Shown one piece after another: positions 16,095 through 25,800 of a DNA stretch of 64,000 nt. The notes beneath the pieces were generated by a model, which was not told where the DNA came from, searched no databases, and was given only the letters and a program-made list of their open reading frames with translations. This stretch comes from Neorhizobium galegae (lineage in GTDB: Bacteria; Pseudomonadota; Alphaproteobacteria; Rhizobiales; Rhizobiaceae): positions 62,001 to 126,000 of the forward strand of contig NZ_JAGIPG010000006.1 in assembly GCF_017877055.1 (NCBI RefSeq), given 5' to 3'. The position numbers and the translations under genes were made by a program. How positions within the stretch are numbered: the stretch's first letter is position 1; every line of letters starts with the position of its first letter.

Positions 16095-16526
16095 ATGAAA
16101 GGACAAACCCTGACAACAGTACACGCCAAGGGCAGGACGGCCTCCGTTCTCCCGCAGAGCCTGGAACGTGGCGCCGATGCTGCTGCCCGTGCTCTCGAAC
16201 TGGTCCTCGCAAGTCTCGAGGACTCCAAAGCTGAAGACATCGTCACCATCAACATTGCTGGAAAATCAGCGCTCGGAGACTACATGGTCGTTGTCTCCGG
16301 ACGATCGAACCGGCATGTCATGGCCATCAGCGATCACCTGATTTCCGATCTGAAGGACGACGGGCTTGGAACCGCCCGCGTCGAAGGGCAGGAGACGGGT
16401 GACTGGGTGCTCATTGACACCGGGGACATCATCGTCCACGTGTTCCGTCCTGAAATCCGCGCGTTCTACAACATCGAAAAGATGTGGGCGACGCCGGATA
16501 TCGAAGAAGGCACGCTGCTGCACTGA
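16095..16526 (+). CDS. rsfS: Ribosomal silencing factor RsfS
   Basis: 143 residues with the RsfS/Iojap core: LEDSKAEDIVTINIAGKSA, DYMVVVSGRSNRH, GQETGDWVLIDTGDIIVHVF and RAFYNIEKMW. RsfS binds L14 and blocks subunit joining when nutrients are low. Start ATG 16095 is used; an upstream GTG (16074) and the absence of a strong ribosome site leave some doubt. About 150 bases separate it from nadD, room for a separate promoter. Confidence 0.93.
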   Translation: MKGQTLTTVHAKGRTASVLPQSLERGADAAARALELVLASLEDSKAEDIVTINIAGKSALGDYMVVVSGRSNRHVMAISDHLISDLKDDGLGTARVEGQETGDWVLIDTGDIIVHVFRPEIRAFYNIEKMWATPDIEEGTLLH

Positions 16527-16634
16527 CGCGTTCGGGCAGGCCCTGAACCGTCGGACTGAGGTCGAAGTCATGCGGCTGGGTGCAAACTCGCCGCCGGAAG
16601 GGATTTTCGGCCGTAAAATTCAACGGATCAGGAC

Positions 16635-17117
16635 ATGCGAATAAGCCTTTTTGCCGTGGGACGGCTGAAAACCGGACCGGAAAAGGATCTTGCGTCCCGT
16701 TATCTCGACCGCTTCGCCAAGGCTGGCCCGGCGGTGGGTCTGGAATTGTCGAAACTGATCGAGGTCCAGGAAAGCCGAGCGGCGAATGCCGACACGCGCA
16801 AGCGCGAGGAAGCGACGGCGCTCGAAAAGGCGCTTGCCGAAGGCGCAGTCCTCATTCTTCTCGATGAACGCGGCAAGGCGCTCGACAGCGAAGCCTTTGC
16901 CGGCATGATCGGCCGATACCGCGACAACGGCAAACGCGACATGATGCTGGCGATCGGCGGAGCCGACGGTCTCGACCCCGAACTCCGCGAGCGGGCCGAT
17001 ATGGTGCTCAACCTCGGCTCGATGACCTGGCCGCACCAGCTGGTGCGCATCCTGATCGCCGAACAGCTCTACCGCGCCGTCACCATTCTCTCGGGCCATC
17101 CCTATCACAGAGCTTAA
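16635..17117 (+). CDS. rlmH: 23S rRNA pseudouridine(1915)-N3-methyltransferase RlmH
   Basis: 160 residues of the SPOUT family: MRISLFAVGRLKTGPE at the start, LDERGKALDSEAFA, the SAM-binding knot loop IGGADGL and the C-terminal HQLVRILIAEQLYRA segment. It methylates pseudouridine 1915 in helix 69 of 23S rRNA on 70S ribosomes. The neighbouring rsfS also acts on the large subunit. The stop TAA forms part of a CtrA-like site (17114-17130). Confidence 0.96.
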   Translation: MRISLFAVGRLKTGPEKDLASRYLDRFAKAGPAVGLELSKLIEVQESRAANADTRKREEATALEKALAEGAVLILLDERGKALDSEAFAGMIGRYRDNGKRDMMLAIGGADGLDPELRERADMVLNLGSMTWPHQLVRILIAEQLYRAVTILSGHPYHRA

Positions 17118-17130
17118 ACGATCGTTTACC
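17114..17130 (+). promoter_or_regulatory. CtrA-like binding site upstream of envC
   Basis: TTAA-ACGATCG-TTTACC matches the alphaproteobacterial CtrA consensus TTAA-N7-TTAACC with one mismatch. It includes a 14-base perfect palindrome (17115-17128). It lies about 80 bases before the envC-like gene, whose products act in cell division. Confidence 0.35.
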
Positions 17131-17208
17131 TTCAAACACGATGTTGTTTGTGGCCTCGTCGGGCAAATCAGCTTAAGTTTTCTCGATCCGGCGAATAGCG
17201 GAGCGGGA

Positions 17209-18624
17209 ATGCGGACAATCAGGATGACATCGTACCGGCGCGCGCTGCTTCTGGCGGCGGGTCTCGGTTTCGCGCTGGTCCCACCCTTCCCCATCTTCAG
17301 CAACGCACGCGCCCAGAACGTTTCCCCGCCGACGGCACCTCAGGCGGCACCCGCCGCCGCAGTCGATCCGACTGCCGACCTGCAGCGCCGGCGCAACGAA
17401 ACCCGCGGCGAGCTCGAAGTTCTGACCAAGAACATGAAGATTTCCGGCGACAGGGCCGCCGCGATCGAAAAGAACATCGCCGATATCAGGAAGAATACCG
17501 CCGATGTCCGCCAGGCGCTGATCGATTCGGCCGCCCGTCGAAAAAACCTGGAAACCAGGATCCTCGACAGCGAGAAGAAGATAACCGAGCTGAAGCTCAA
17601 GGAAGACGGTATCCGCACCTCCCTGCGCGGCCGCCGCGCCGTGCTGGCCGAAGTGCTCGCAGCCCTGCAGCGCATGGGCCGCAATCCTCCTCCGGCACTT
17701 CTGGTGACGCCCGATGATGCGCTTGCCTCGGTTCGCAGCGCGATCCTGCTCGGCGCCGTCGTTCCTGGCATGCGCCACGAAGCGGACAAGCTCGTTGCCG
17801 ACCTCCAGTCTCTGGCCTCTCTGCAGGCCTTGGCAATGACCGAGAAGACCACCGTCTCCAGCACCATTGCAGCCAGCCTCGAAGAGGACCGGCGCATGAC
17901 CCTGCTGCTCGCGGAAAACGAAAAATTGAACAAGCGCAACGCGGCCGATCTCGACGCCGAGCGCCACCGCTCCGAGGAGCTTGCCGGCCGCGCCACCACG
18001 CTCGAGAACCTTATCCAATCGTTCGAAGGCGAGATCGCCTCGGTGCGTGAGGCGATCGACCAGGCGCGCGCCGAGGAAGAGCGCCAGCGTATGATGTCCG
18101 ATGCCGAGCGCGAAAAGGCAAAGCAGCTTGCCCAGAGCGGCGTGCCCGACAAAAACCGCATTGCGCCCGCATACGCGTTTTCAAGCCTCAGGCAGAAACT
18201 GGAGCTTCCGGTTGCCGGAGATGTATTGCGGTGGTTCGGCGATTCCGACGGGACGGGGCATTCGGCGAGAGGCATAACCGTTGCTTCGAATGCAGGTGCC
18301 GTGGTGACGGCGCCGGCTGATGGCCTGGTGGTTTTCGCCGGAGCCTTCCGGAGTTACGGACAGATGATCATCCTCAATGCCGGAGACGGATACCATCTGG
18401 TTCTGACCGGCATGGACGTTGTGAATGCACGGCAGGGCAAGTTCGTTTTCGCAGGCGAGCCCATTGCGGTGATGGGTGAGAAAAGAGTGGCAAGCGCAAC
18501 CGCATTGGCGCTGGAAACAGATCGTCCAACGCTTTACATTGAATTCCGAAAAGATGGCACACCGGTCGATTCCAAACCGTGGTGGACCTCGAAAGAAACT
18601 GGAAGGGCACGAAATGATTCGTAG
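17209..18624 (+). CDS. Murein hydrolase activator EnvC family protein
   Basis: 471 residues. An N-terminal signal sequence (ALLLAAGLGFALVPP, then a likely cut after NARA) is followed by long coiled coils (about 55-310) and a C-terminal LytM domain. The LytM domain lacks the metal-binding HxxxD and HxH motifs (GHSARGITV and YHLVLTGMD stand there), as in EnvC, so it should activate amidases in the periplasm rather than cut peptidoglycan. It overlaps ctpA by 11 bases. This pairing of envC with a C-terminal protease is typical in alphaproteobacteria and concerns septal peptidoglycan splitting. Confidence 0.92.
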   Translation: MRTIRMTSYRRALLLAAGLGFALVPPFPIFSNARAQNVSPPTAPQAAPAAAVDPTADLQRRRNETRGELEVLTKNMKISGDRAAAIEKNIADIRKNTADVRQALIDSAARRKNLETRILDSEKKITELKLKEDGIRTSLRGRRAVLAEVLAALQRMGRNPPPALLVTPDDALASVRSAILLGAVVPGMRHEADKLVADLQSLASLQALAMTEKTTVSSTIAASLEEDRRMTLLLAENEKLNKRNAADLDAERHRSEELAGRATTLENLIQSFEGEIASVREAIDQARAEEERQRMMSDAEREKAKQLAQSGVPDKNRIAPAYAFSSLRQKLELPVAGDVLRWFGDSDGTGHSARGITVASNAGAVVTAPADGLVVFAGAFRSYGQMIILNAGDGYHLVLTGMDVVNARQGKFVFAGEPIAVMGEKRVASATALALETDRPTLYIEFRKDGTPVDSKPWWTSKETGRARNDS

Positions 18625-19948
18625 GGCTTCTCTTGTCATCGTCGGTGCACTCTTGGGTGCGACCGCGATGAGCGTGATTTATTCGGCCGGTGTGCCGGCG
18701 CAGGCCGCCGGCCCTTCGACCTACCGGGAACTGTCGATCTTCGGCGACGTGTTCGAACGTGTACGCGCCCAGTACGTGACGCCGCCGGATGAAGAAAAGC
18801 TGGTCGAGAATGCCATCAACGGCATGCTGACCTCGCTCGACCCCCATTCGAGCTTCATGAATGCCAAGGATGCCGAAGACATGCGCACGCAGACGCGCGG
18901 CGAGTTCGGCGGCCTCGGCATCGAGGTCACCATGGAGAACGAACTCGTCAAGGTCATCGCGCCGATCGACGATACGCCCGCCTCCAAGGCCGGCATTCTG
19001 GCAGGCGACTTCATTTCCGAGATCGACGGCGCCCCGGTGCGCGGCCTGAAGCTCGAAGAAGCCGTCGAGAAGATGCGCGGCGGCGTCAACACCCCGATCA
19101 AGCTGACGATCATCCGCCAGGGCGCCGATAAGCCGCTCGACATCACCGTGGTCCGCGACATCATCGCGGTGCGCGCCGTGAAGTCCCGCGTCGAAGGCGG
19201 CGATGTCGGTTATGTCCGCGTCATCTCCTTCACCGAAAAGACCTATGACGACCTCGAAAAGGCGATCAAGAAGATCAAGGCGGATGTCCCGGCCGACAAG
19301 CTGAAGGGCTACGTGCTCGATCTGCGCCTCAACCCGGGCGGTCTGCTCGACCAGGCGATCAACGTTTCCGACGCATTCCTGGAACGTGGCGAAGTGGTTT
19401 CGACCCGCGGCCGCAATGCCGAAGAGACCCGCCGCTTTAACGCCGGCCCGGGTGACCTGACCGACGGCAAGCCGGTCATCGTGCTCGTCAACGGCGGCTC
19501 GGCTTCCGCTTCGGAAATCGTCGCCGGGGCGCTCCAGGATCTGCGCCGCGCCACGGTTCTCGGCACGCGCTCCTTCGGCAAGGGTTCGGTTCAGACAATC
19601 ATCCCGCTCGGCGATGCCGGCGCGCTGCGTCTGACCACCGCGCTCTATTACACGCCGTCGGGCAAGTCGATCCAGGGCACCGGCATCCAACCGGACATCA
19701 AGGTCGACCAGCCGCTGCCGCCCGAACTGCAGGGCAAGATAAGGGCTGAAGGCGAATCCAGCCTGCGCGGCCACATCCAGGGTGCTGCCGAAACCGACGA
19801 AGGTTCCGGTTCCGCCGCCTACGTGCCGCCGGAAGCCAAGGACGACATCCAGCTCAACTATGCGCTCGATCTCTTCCGCGGCGTGAAGAAGGACCCGTCC
19901 TTCCCGCCGAGCCCGGACAAGGCCGCAGCCGCTACGATCAAGAAGTAA
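18614..19948 (+). CDS. ctpA: S41 family C-terminal processing peptidase (CtpA)
   Basis: 444 residues: signal sequence (VIVGALLGATAMSVIYSAG), PDZ domain about 90-165 (GGLGIEVTMENELVKVIAP), and the S41 catalytic core with the Ser in NGGSASASEIVAGAL and the Lys in GTRSFGKGSVQT, i.e. the Ser-Lys dyad. It is a periplasmic tail-specific protease; relatives trim peptidoglycan hydrolases or their regulators. ATG 18614 has GGAAGG 7 bases upstream and overlaps the envC end by 11 bases. Confidence 0.95.
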   Translation: MIRRASLVIVGALLGATAMSVIYSAGVPAQAAGPSTYRELSIFGDVFERVRAQYVTPPDEEKLVENAINGMLTSLDPHSSFMNAKDAEDMRTQTRGEFGGLGIEVTMENELVKVIAPIDDTPASKAGILAGDFISEIDGAPVRGLKLEEAVEKMRGGVNTPIKLTIIRQGADKPLDITVVRDIIAVRAVKSRVEGGDVGYVRVISFTEKTYDDLEKAIKKIKADVPADKLKGYVLDLRLNPGGLLDQAINVSDAFLERGEVVSTRGRNAEETRRFNAGPGDLTDGKPVIVLVNGGSASASEIVAGALQDLRRATVLGTRSFGKGSVQTIIPLGDAGALRLTTALYYTPSGKSIQGTGIQPDIKVDQPLPPELQGKIRAEGESSLRGHIQGAAETDEGSGSAAYVPPEAKDDIQLNYALDLFRGVKKDPSFPPSPDKAAAATIKK

Positions 19949-19962
19949 AGACAATCATCGGG

Positions 19963-20003
19963 CCGGCCAGCGTGACGCGTTGAAAAGACGCCGCGCTGGC
20001 CGG
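19963..20003 (+). terminator. Hairpin after ctpA
   Basis: CCGGCCAGCG (19963-19972) pairs perfectly with CGCTGGCCGG (19994-20003), with a second inner stem GCGT/ACGC. It is followed only by TTCTTC, so it may be a weak terminator or an RNA-stabilising hairpin between ctpA and the deacetylase gene. Confidence 0.5.
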
Positions 20004-20038
20004 TTCTTCGTATCTGCAGACAGAACGCGGAATAGACC

Positions 20039-21238
20039 TTGGGCACCGATCTCCATGCACCGCTCGGACAGAACCGGCCGGCCGCTCGGCGACGGAAGCG
20101 AAGGTTTTCTTTCGCGATTGCTTTGGCGATGCTTTCGGTTACCGGCATCCTGGGGCTTTCGCTCTACGCCATGCGCGGCGATGATGCCCTGAAGCAAACT
20201 GCTTCCAACGCACCGCCCGCTTCCAAGCCCGAACAAGTCCAGCCTGCCGCAAAATCCGACCAGAGCGCAACGCCGCAGCAATCCGCCGGCATGCCTCGTT
20301 CCGATCCGAGTTCCGGGGCCAATATCGAACGGACGCTCACTGATGACGGCTCGGTCGTCACCAAGTACACGCCCCGATCACGCGACGGCAGCGGGCCGGT
20401 GATGATCGGCACCCAGCGGATCGGCCAGGACCCGCGTATGGCTGCCCAGCCCAACGATGCGCTGCTGGAAGATTCGCCCCACGGCCGGCTGCCCATTGTC
20501 GGGCCCGGCGGGCAGCGGCCGATGGATCAGTATGCGCGGCCCTGGTCCGGCGCGCGCGGAACCCGAATCGCAATCGTCGTCGGCGGTCTTGGCCTCAGCC
20601 AGACGGGCACCCAGCGGGCGATCCGCGACCTGCCGCCGACGGTGACGCTCGCGTTTGCCGTCAGCGGTAACAGCCTGCAGCGATGGATGCAGGAAGCCCG
20701 CCGCGCCGGCCACGAGATCCTGATCCAGGTGCCGTTCGAACCATTTGATTATCCGGCCAACGATCCAGGCCCCGGCACTCTGCTGACCAGGATGTCGGCC
20801 AAGGACAATCTCGGCCGCCTTCACCGCGCCATGGGCGAAATCACCAACTATACCGGCGTCATGAACTATCTCGGCGGCCGTTATCTCTCGGATGCCGGCG
20901 CGTTGGAGCCGGTCCTGCGCGACATTTCCAGACGCGGGCTGCTCTTCCTCGACGACGGAACCTCCGCCCAGTCCAAGACGGCGATCGTTGCCAAGGCGAT
21001 CGAACTACCGCATGCCTTCGGGGATCTGACGCTTGACGGGCAATTGCAGAAGGATGCCATCCTCAAGAAGCTCGATGAACTGGAGCGCATTGCCGGTCGC
21101 AAGGGAACGGCGATCGGCATCGCTTCGGCTTTCGACGAGAGCATCGATGCGGTAAGGCAATGGAGTGAAGAAGTCTCGCAGCGCGGTATCGAGATTGTCG
21201 GCGTCTCGTCGCTCGCGAGCGAAAGCGTCGGACCGTAA
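20039..21238 (+). CDS. Divergent polysaccharide deacetylase family protein (DUF610/YibQ)
   Basis: 399 residues, TTG start. An N-terminal basic stretch and one transmembrane anchor (FAIALAMLSVTGILGLSLYA) are followed by a Pro/Gln-rich linker and the YibQ domain: IAIVVGGLGLSQTGT, LPPTVTLAFAVSG, HEILIQVPFEPFDYP and FLDDGTSAQS. It has the polysaccharide deacetylase fold but divergent metal-site residues. It probably acts on the cell envelope in the periplasm. The envC-ctpA-yibQ order recurs across proteobacteria. Confidence 0.9.
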   Translation: MGTDLHAPLGQNRPAARRRKRRFSFAIALAMLSVTGILGLSLYAMRGDDALKQTASNAPPASKPEQVQPAAKSDQSATPQQSAGMPRSDPSSGANIERTLTDDGSVVTKYTPRSRDGSGPVMIGTQRIGQDPRMAAQPNDALLEDSPHGRLPIVGPGGQRPMDQYARPWSGARGTRIAIVVGGLGLSQTGTQRAIRDLPPTVTLAFAVSGNSLQRWMQEARRAGHEILIQVPFEPFDYPANDPGPGTLLTRMSAKDNLGRLHRAMGEITNYTGVMNYLGGRYLSDAGALEPVLRDISRRGLLFLDDGTSAQSKTAIVAKAIELPHAFGDLTLDGQLQKDAILKKLDELERIAGRKGTAIGIASAFDESIDAVRQWSEEVSQRGIEIVGVSSLASESVGP

Positions 21239-21254
21239 TCGATCGGAGTTATCC

Positions 21255-21800
21255 ATGAGCAAAAAAGGCAAACGTTCGGTCGTCGCGGAGGAGCTTCCCT
21301 ATCGCCCCTGCGTCGGCATCATGGTTCTCAACCGTGAAGGCCTTGTCTGGGCCGGCCGGCGCATCAGCGACGGCAACAGTGAATTTGACGGTTCGCCGCA
21401 GCTCTGGCAGATGCCGCAGGGCGGCATCGACAAGGGCGAGGAGCCGCTTCCCGCCGCCTATCGCGAGCTTTACGAGGAAACGGGGATGCGCTCCGTCACC
21501 TTGCTCGCCGAGGCGGACGATTGGATCAATTACGATCTGCCCGAACATCTGATCGGCATCGGGCTGAAGGGAAAATATCGCGGCCAGACCCAGCGCTGGT
21601 TCGCCTTCCGTTTCGATGGCGACGAAAGCGAGATTGCCATCAACCCGCCGCCTGGCGGACACGCGCCGGAATTCGATGCCTGGGAATGGAAGCCTATGGC
21701 CGACCTTCCGAGCCTGATCGTGCCCTTCAAGCGCGCCGTCTACGATCAGGTCGTCGCCGAGTTTACCCACCTGGCCAAGGCTGCAACCAAGAGGCTCTGA
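21255..21800 (+). CDS. rppH: RNA pyrophosphohydrolase
   Basis: 181 residues with a complete Nudix box beginning GGIDKGEEPLPAAYRE and ending EETG, and the RppH-typical PYRPCVGIMVLN and QLWQMPQGG segments. It removes pyrophosphate from mRNA 5' ends (or hydrolyses dinucleoside polyphosphates), starting RNA decay. ATG 21255 follows a GGAG site and lies 17 bases after the deacetylase gene, so the two probably share a message ending at the terminator 21864-21897. Confidence 0.94.
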   Translation: MSKKGKRSVVAEELPYRPCVGIMVLNREGLVWAGRRISDGNSEFDGSPQLWQMPQGGIDKGEEPLPAAYRELYEETGMRSVTLLAEADDWINYDLPEHLIGIGLKGKYRGQTQRWFAFRFDGDESEIAINPPPGGHAPEFDAWEWKPMADLPSLIVPFKRAVYDQVVAEFTHLAKAATKRL

Positions 21801-21863
21801 CCGGTGGGGAGCTTGCGTCTGGCTCAGCCGGCTGCCATGTGACCGGTTCGTGGACTGAAATGA

Positions 21864-21897
21864 AAAACCCGGCGGAGCGGATGCTTCGCCGGGTTTT
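21864..21897. terminator. Bidirectional terminator between rppH and bfr
   Basis: AAAACCCGGCG (21864-21874) pairs with CGCCGGGTTTT (21887-21897). The A and T flanks make it work for both the plus-strand rppH and the minus-strand bfr messages that meet here. Confidence 0.9.
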
Positions 21898-21917
21898 GTG
21901 TGTTCAAGTACAGCCCC

Positions 21918-22403
21918 TTATTCGGCAGAATCGGCAGATTCTGCATTGAGGAGGCCGTAACGCTCCTCGCCGATTTTCGCCAGGAGATCGAGTTGCGTTT
22001 CGAGGAAGTCGATATGGCCTTCCTCGTCCATCAGAAGCTCTTCGAAAAGCTTCATCGAGACGTAGTCGCCGGCCGCGTGACAGATATCGCGGGAAGCCTT
22101 GTAGGCCGTGCGGGCATCGTATTCGCCGGCGAGATCGGCCTCCAGGACTTCCTTGACGTTCTGGCCGATGCGCAGCGGGGCAACCGTCTGCAGGTTGGGA
22201 TGGCCTTCGAGGAAGATGATGCGATCGATGAGACGATCGGCATGCTGCATTTCTTCGATCGACTCCGCCCGCTCCTTTTTCGCGAGCTTCTTGAAGCCCC
22301 AATCGTCGAGCAGGCGATAATGCAGCCAGTACTGGTTGACTGCGCCCAGCTCGAGAAAAAGTGCCTCGTTAAGCCGCTCGATGACCTTTGAGTCGCCTTT
22401 CAA
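21918..22403 (-). CDS. bfr: Bacterioferritin
   Basis: 161 residues of the ferritin four-helix bundle: ERLNEALFLELGAVNQYWLH with the first ferroxidase Glu, EEMQHAD with Glu and His ligands, and DEEGHIDFLETQ near the C-terminus. It oxidises and stores iron in a 24-mer. I start it at TTG 22403, which has AGGAGAG 6 bases upstream and gives the usual (M)KGDSKVIERLNEAL N-terminus; an ATG at 22427 would add eight residues. It overlaps the upstream bfd gene by 35 bases. Confidence 0.95.
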   Translation of the reverse strand: MKGDSKVIERLNEALFLELGAVNQYWLHYRLLDDWGFKKLAKKERAESIEEMQHADRLIDRIIFLEGHPNLQTVAPLRIGQNVKEVLEADLAGEYDARTAYKASRDICHAAGDYVSMKLFEELLMDEEGHIDFLETQLDLLAKIGEERYGLLNAESADSAE

Positions 22404-22680
22404 TGTCCGCTCTCCTGTTTTCCTCATGGAATTGTCTCAAGCGGGACATATATACGACCACCTCGTCTTCCGTCGAGTGGTGCGCGGCGTGATATTCCTC
22501 GGTTGTGCGGATGATCAGATCGACGACGCCCGGGAAACAGCCGCAGCAGCGGCCGCGTTTCGCCATGGCGTGATAGACTTTTGACGGGACGATAAGCTGC
22601 CAGCAGTCTTCGTCAAGGAGCTGCGTGATGACGTCCTTGATTTCCCTGTCGGTGATGTAATTGCAACTGCAAACCAGCAT
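22369..22680 (-). CDS. Bacterioferritin-associated ferredoxin family (2Fe-2S) protein
   Basis: 103 residues. MLVCSCNYITDREI gives the first Cys-x-Cys pair and RGRCCGCFPGV the second pair, the Bfd-type BFD-like [2Fe-2S] arrangement. Bfd reduces bacterioferritin to release iron. Its end overlaps the start of bfr by 35 bases, a tight bfd-bfr pair. The C-terminal ~35 residues beyond the cluster domain are mostly charged and fall partly in the overlap, so they may be an accidental extension. Confidence 0.88.
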   Translation of the reverse strand: MLVCSCNYITDREIKDVITQLLDEDCWQLIVPSKVYHAMAKRGRCCGCFPGVVDLIIRTTEEYHAAHHSTEDEVVVYMSRLRQFHEENRRADIERRLKGHRAA

Positions 22681-22744
22681 TCTCGGTCGACCTGCCAAAC
22701 ATGACCTGTAACATCTTCTTTTTGCGAAAGCGGATAGGAGATGT

Positions 22745-22770
22745 CAAGAAAAAATCGACGCATATGCGTC
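22745..22770 (-). terminator. Likely terminator of the imuA-imuB-dnaE2 operon
   Basis: On the minus strand a perfect palindrome GACGCATATGCGTC (22757-22770) is followed by GATTTTTTCTT, about 60 bases beyond the dnaE2 stop. The stem is short (5 bases with an ATAT loop). The same spot precedes bfd, with a TTGACA (22747-22742) right after the T run that could be the bfd -35 box. Confidence 0.45.
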
Positions 22771-22830
22771 ATTTCTTAAGTGAGCCTGCCATACCCGGAG
22801 CCTCCTCTTTCGCCCCATTCCCGTTGGCAA

Positions 22831-25800
22831 TTAGTGGAAGTTACGGCCTTTGGGCATGACGCTTCCCGGACCGGCCGCATAGGAATGATGAGGCCCGGCC
22901 TCTTTTACGGACTTGCTGTCTCGTTCTTCCATTCCATTGGAACGCCTCTTCTGCCGATGGTCGCCGCTGGACTGCAACACCTCGTCGGAGCGGGCCGACA
23001 CCCCGAGCCGCCTCGCCTCCTTCTGCAGCAAACCCAGCATCGGTGTAATGTCCTCGATATGCTCGACCACCGTATGAATCACACCACTCTGGCTTTGCAG
23101 TTTCCCCCGGATCTTCACCAGCCGCGCGCCCATGACGACCGGCCGGTAACGTTCGAAAATTTTCGACCACACAATTGCATTGGCGACGCCAGTCTCGTCT
23201 TCCAGCGTCATGAAAATGACGCCCTTGGCCGAACCCGGCCGCTGCCGGACGAGAACGATCCCGCCGATCGTCACCCGCTGCCCGTTCGGGACAGTCAAAA
23301 GATCGACGCTGCGGGTAATCCCCATCATCTTGAATTCCTCCCGCAGGAAAGAGACCGGATGGGCTTTCAGCGAAAGCGAGAGATAGCGGTAATCCTCGAC
23401 CACCTGTTCGCCGGGCAGCATTTCCGGAAGCGCCACTTTTGCCTCGGGCCTCAAATCCATGCGGTCGGCCATTTCGAACAGAGGCAGTTTCTCGGCAACC
23501 CTCCTGGCATCGAGCCCCCTGACTGTCCAGAGCGCCTCGCGACGATTGAGCCTTACGGAGTTGAAGACATCGGCATCCGCGAGCCGCTCGATATCCGACT
23601 TGTCGAGACCGGACCGCTGCCAGAGATCATGGATCGAGGTATAGCCCTCTCCTCGGTGAGCAATAAGCTTCTCGACCACGTCTTTCTCGGCAAGGCCCTT
23701 GACCTGACGAAACCCAAGCCGCACTGCGCGCCGGGTCCTGATGACATCCCGCATGGATCCGTGACGCTTATCGATCGCATTCCTGTCGAAGGCAGACGCT
23801 TCCAAAGTACAATCCCAATCCGAGTAATTGATATCGACAGGAAGGATTTTGACGCCATGTTCCCGCGCATCGCGAACGAGCTGCGCTGGCGCATAAAAGC
23901 CCATGGGTTGGGAATTCAACATCGCCGTGCAGAAGACATCCGGATAATAGGCCTTGATCCAGGAAGAGGCATAGACGAGCAAAGCGAATGAAGCCGCATG
24001 ACTTTCCGGAAATCCGTATTCGGCAAAACCTTCGATCTGGCTGAAACAGCTTTCTGCGAATTCTCGTGGGTACTCGTTCTTGAGCATCCCTTGAATGAAA
24101 TCACGCCTGAATTCTTCCACTCTCCCGGAACGTTTGAAGGTGGCCATCGATCGGCGCAGTTTGTCTGCCTTCGCTGGTGAAAAGCCGGCTCCAGTAATAG
24201 CGATCTGCATTGCCTGCTCCTGAAAAAGCGGCACTCCCAGCGTCCGCTTAAGGACTTCTTCCAATTTAGGGCCGGGGTATTCGATAGGTTGATTGTTCCG
24301 TAAGGCCTCTCGCCGCTTCAGATAAGGATGGACCATGTTCCCCTGGATCGGTCCCGGTCGAACGATCGCCACCTCGACGACAAGATCATAGAACTCCCGA
24401 GGCCTTAGACGCGGCAGCATGCTCATCTGAGCCCGGCTTTCGATCTGGAATACACCGATCGTGTCGGCACGGCAGATCATGTCATAGACATCATCCTGCT
24501 TATCCTGAAGCAAACCAGCCAACGTCTCTTCTCGATTGTAATGCTGTTTCATAAGTTCGAATGCCTTCTTGAGGCAGGTCAGCATGCCGAGCGCCAGCAC
24601 GTCGATCTTCAAGAGCTTCAGCGTGTCGAGGTCGTCCTTGTCCCACTCGACCATGTAACGGCCAGGCATCGCCGTTTTCATGATCGGCACGACTTCATCC
24701 AGCCGGTCGCGTGTAATCAGGAACCCGCCGACATGCTGGGTGAGATGGCGCGGAAAACCCATGAGTTCCTTCGCATGGGCAATCACCTTGAGTGTCGTTT
24801 TGTCCGCCACATCAAGACCTGCGACCTTTGCCTCCCGCTCCGAAAGCCCCTCTTCCGACCAGCCCCAGACAGTACTCGAAAGCGCCGATTGCACATCTTC
24901 GGAAAGACCGAAAGCCTTGGCCACCTCGCGCCCTGCCATACGCGTTCGATAGCTGGTCACAGCCGCGGTCAAGCCGGCATGGCGATAGCCGTAATGCTGA
25001 TAGATGTATTGGATGATCTCTTCTCGCCGCGCATGCTCGAAATCGACGTCGATATCAGGCGGTTCGTTCCGCTCCGTCGAAATGAACCTTTCGAAAAGAA
25101 GTGTCGTGAACGTTGGATCGACTTCGGTAATGCCAAGGCAGTAACAGACTGTGGAATTGGCGGCCGAGCCACGTCCCTGGCAGAGGATTTTCAGCTCGTA
25201 CCGGGCGTGCCAGACGATATGGCGTACCGTCAGAAAATAAGGCTCGTATTCCATCTCCTTGATCAGGTCGAGCTCATATCTGATCTGGTTCGAAACCTTT
25301 TCCTCGATCTTGTCGGGGTATCGGCGCCTTGCCCCCTCCCACGTCAACCGTTCCAGAGTTTCGGACACCGTCTCGCCTGGCACGCTTTCGTCGGGATAGT
25401 TGTGGCTGAGTTCGTCAAGGGAGAATTTCAGCTGGCTGAAGAACTTTTTCGTATTGGCGATCGCGTCCGGATAGGCACGGAACAGCCGCATCATTTCAGT
25501 GGCTTGTTTGATATACCGTTCTCCATTCGGTGCGAGCCGGAAACCGGCTTCCTGGACTGTCACGTGTTCGCGGATTGCCGTGACCACGTCCGATAGGGAT
25601 CGCCGATAGGGGAGATGGAAAAGGGGCAGGTTGGTCGCAATCAGAGACACTCGATTGCGTGCGGCAATCTGGGCAAGCGAGTCAAAGACAAGGGCATCGC
25701 GGCCATCATAGGTCGGTGCCAGAGCCAGATAGATATTATTGCGAAACCGTTCTCTGTATTCATTGAGACAGTCTCCCAGGTGCTGCTGATAAACCGAGTC

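Noticed and set aside
22780..23991. A 403-codon frame antisense to dnaE2
   Set aside because: Composition reflects the complement of dnaE2 codons; no domain is recognisable.
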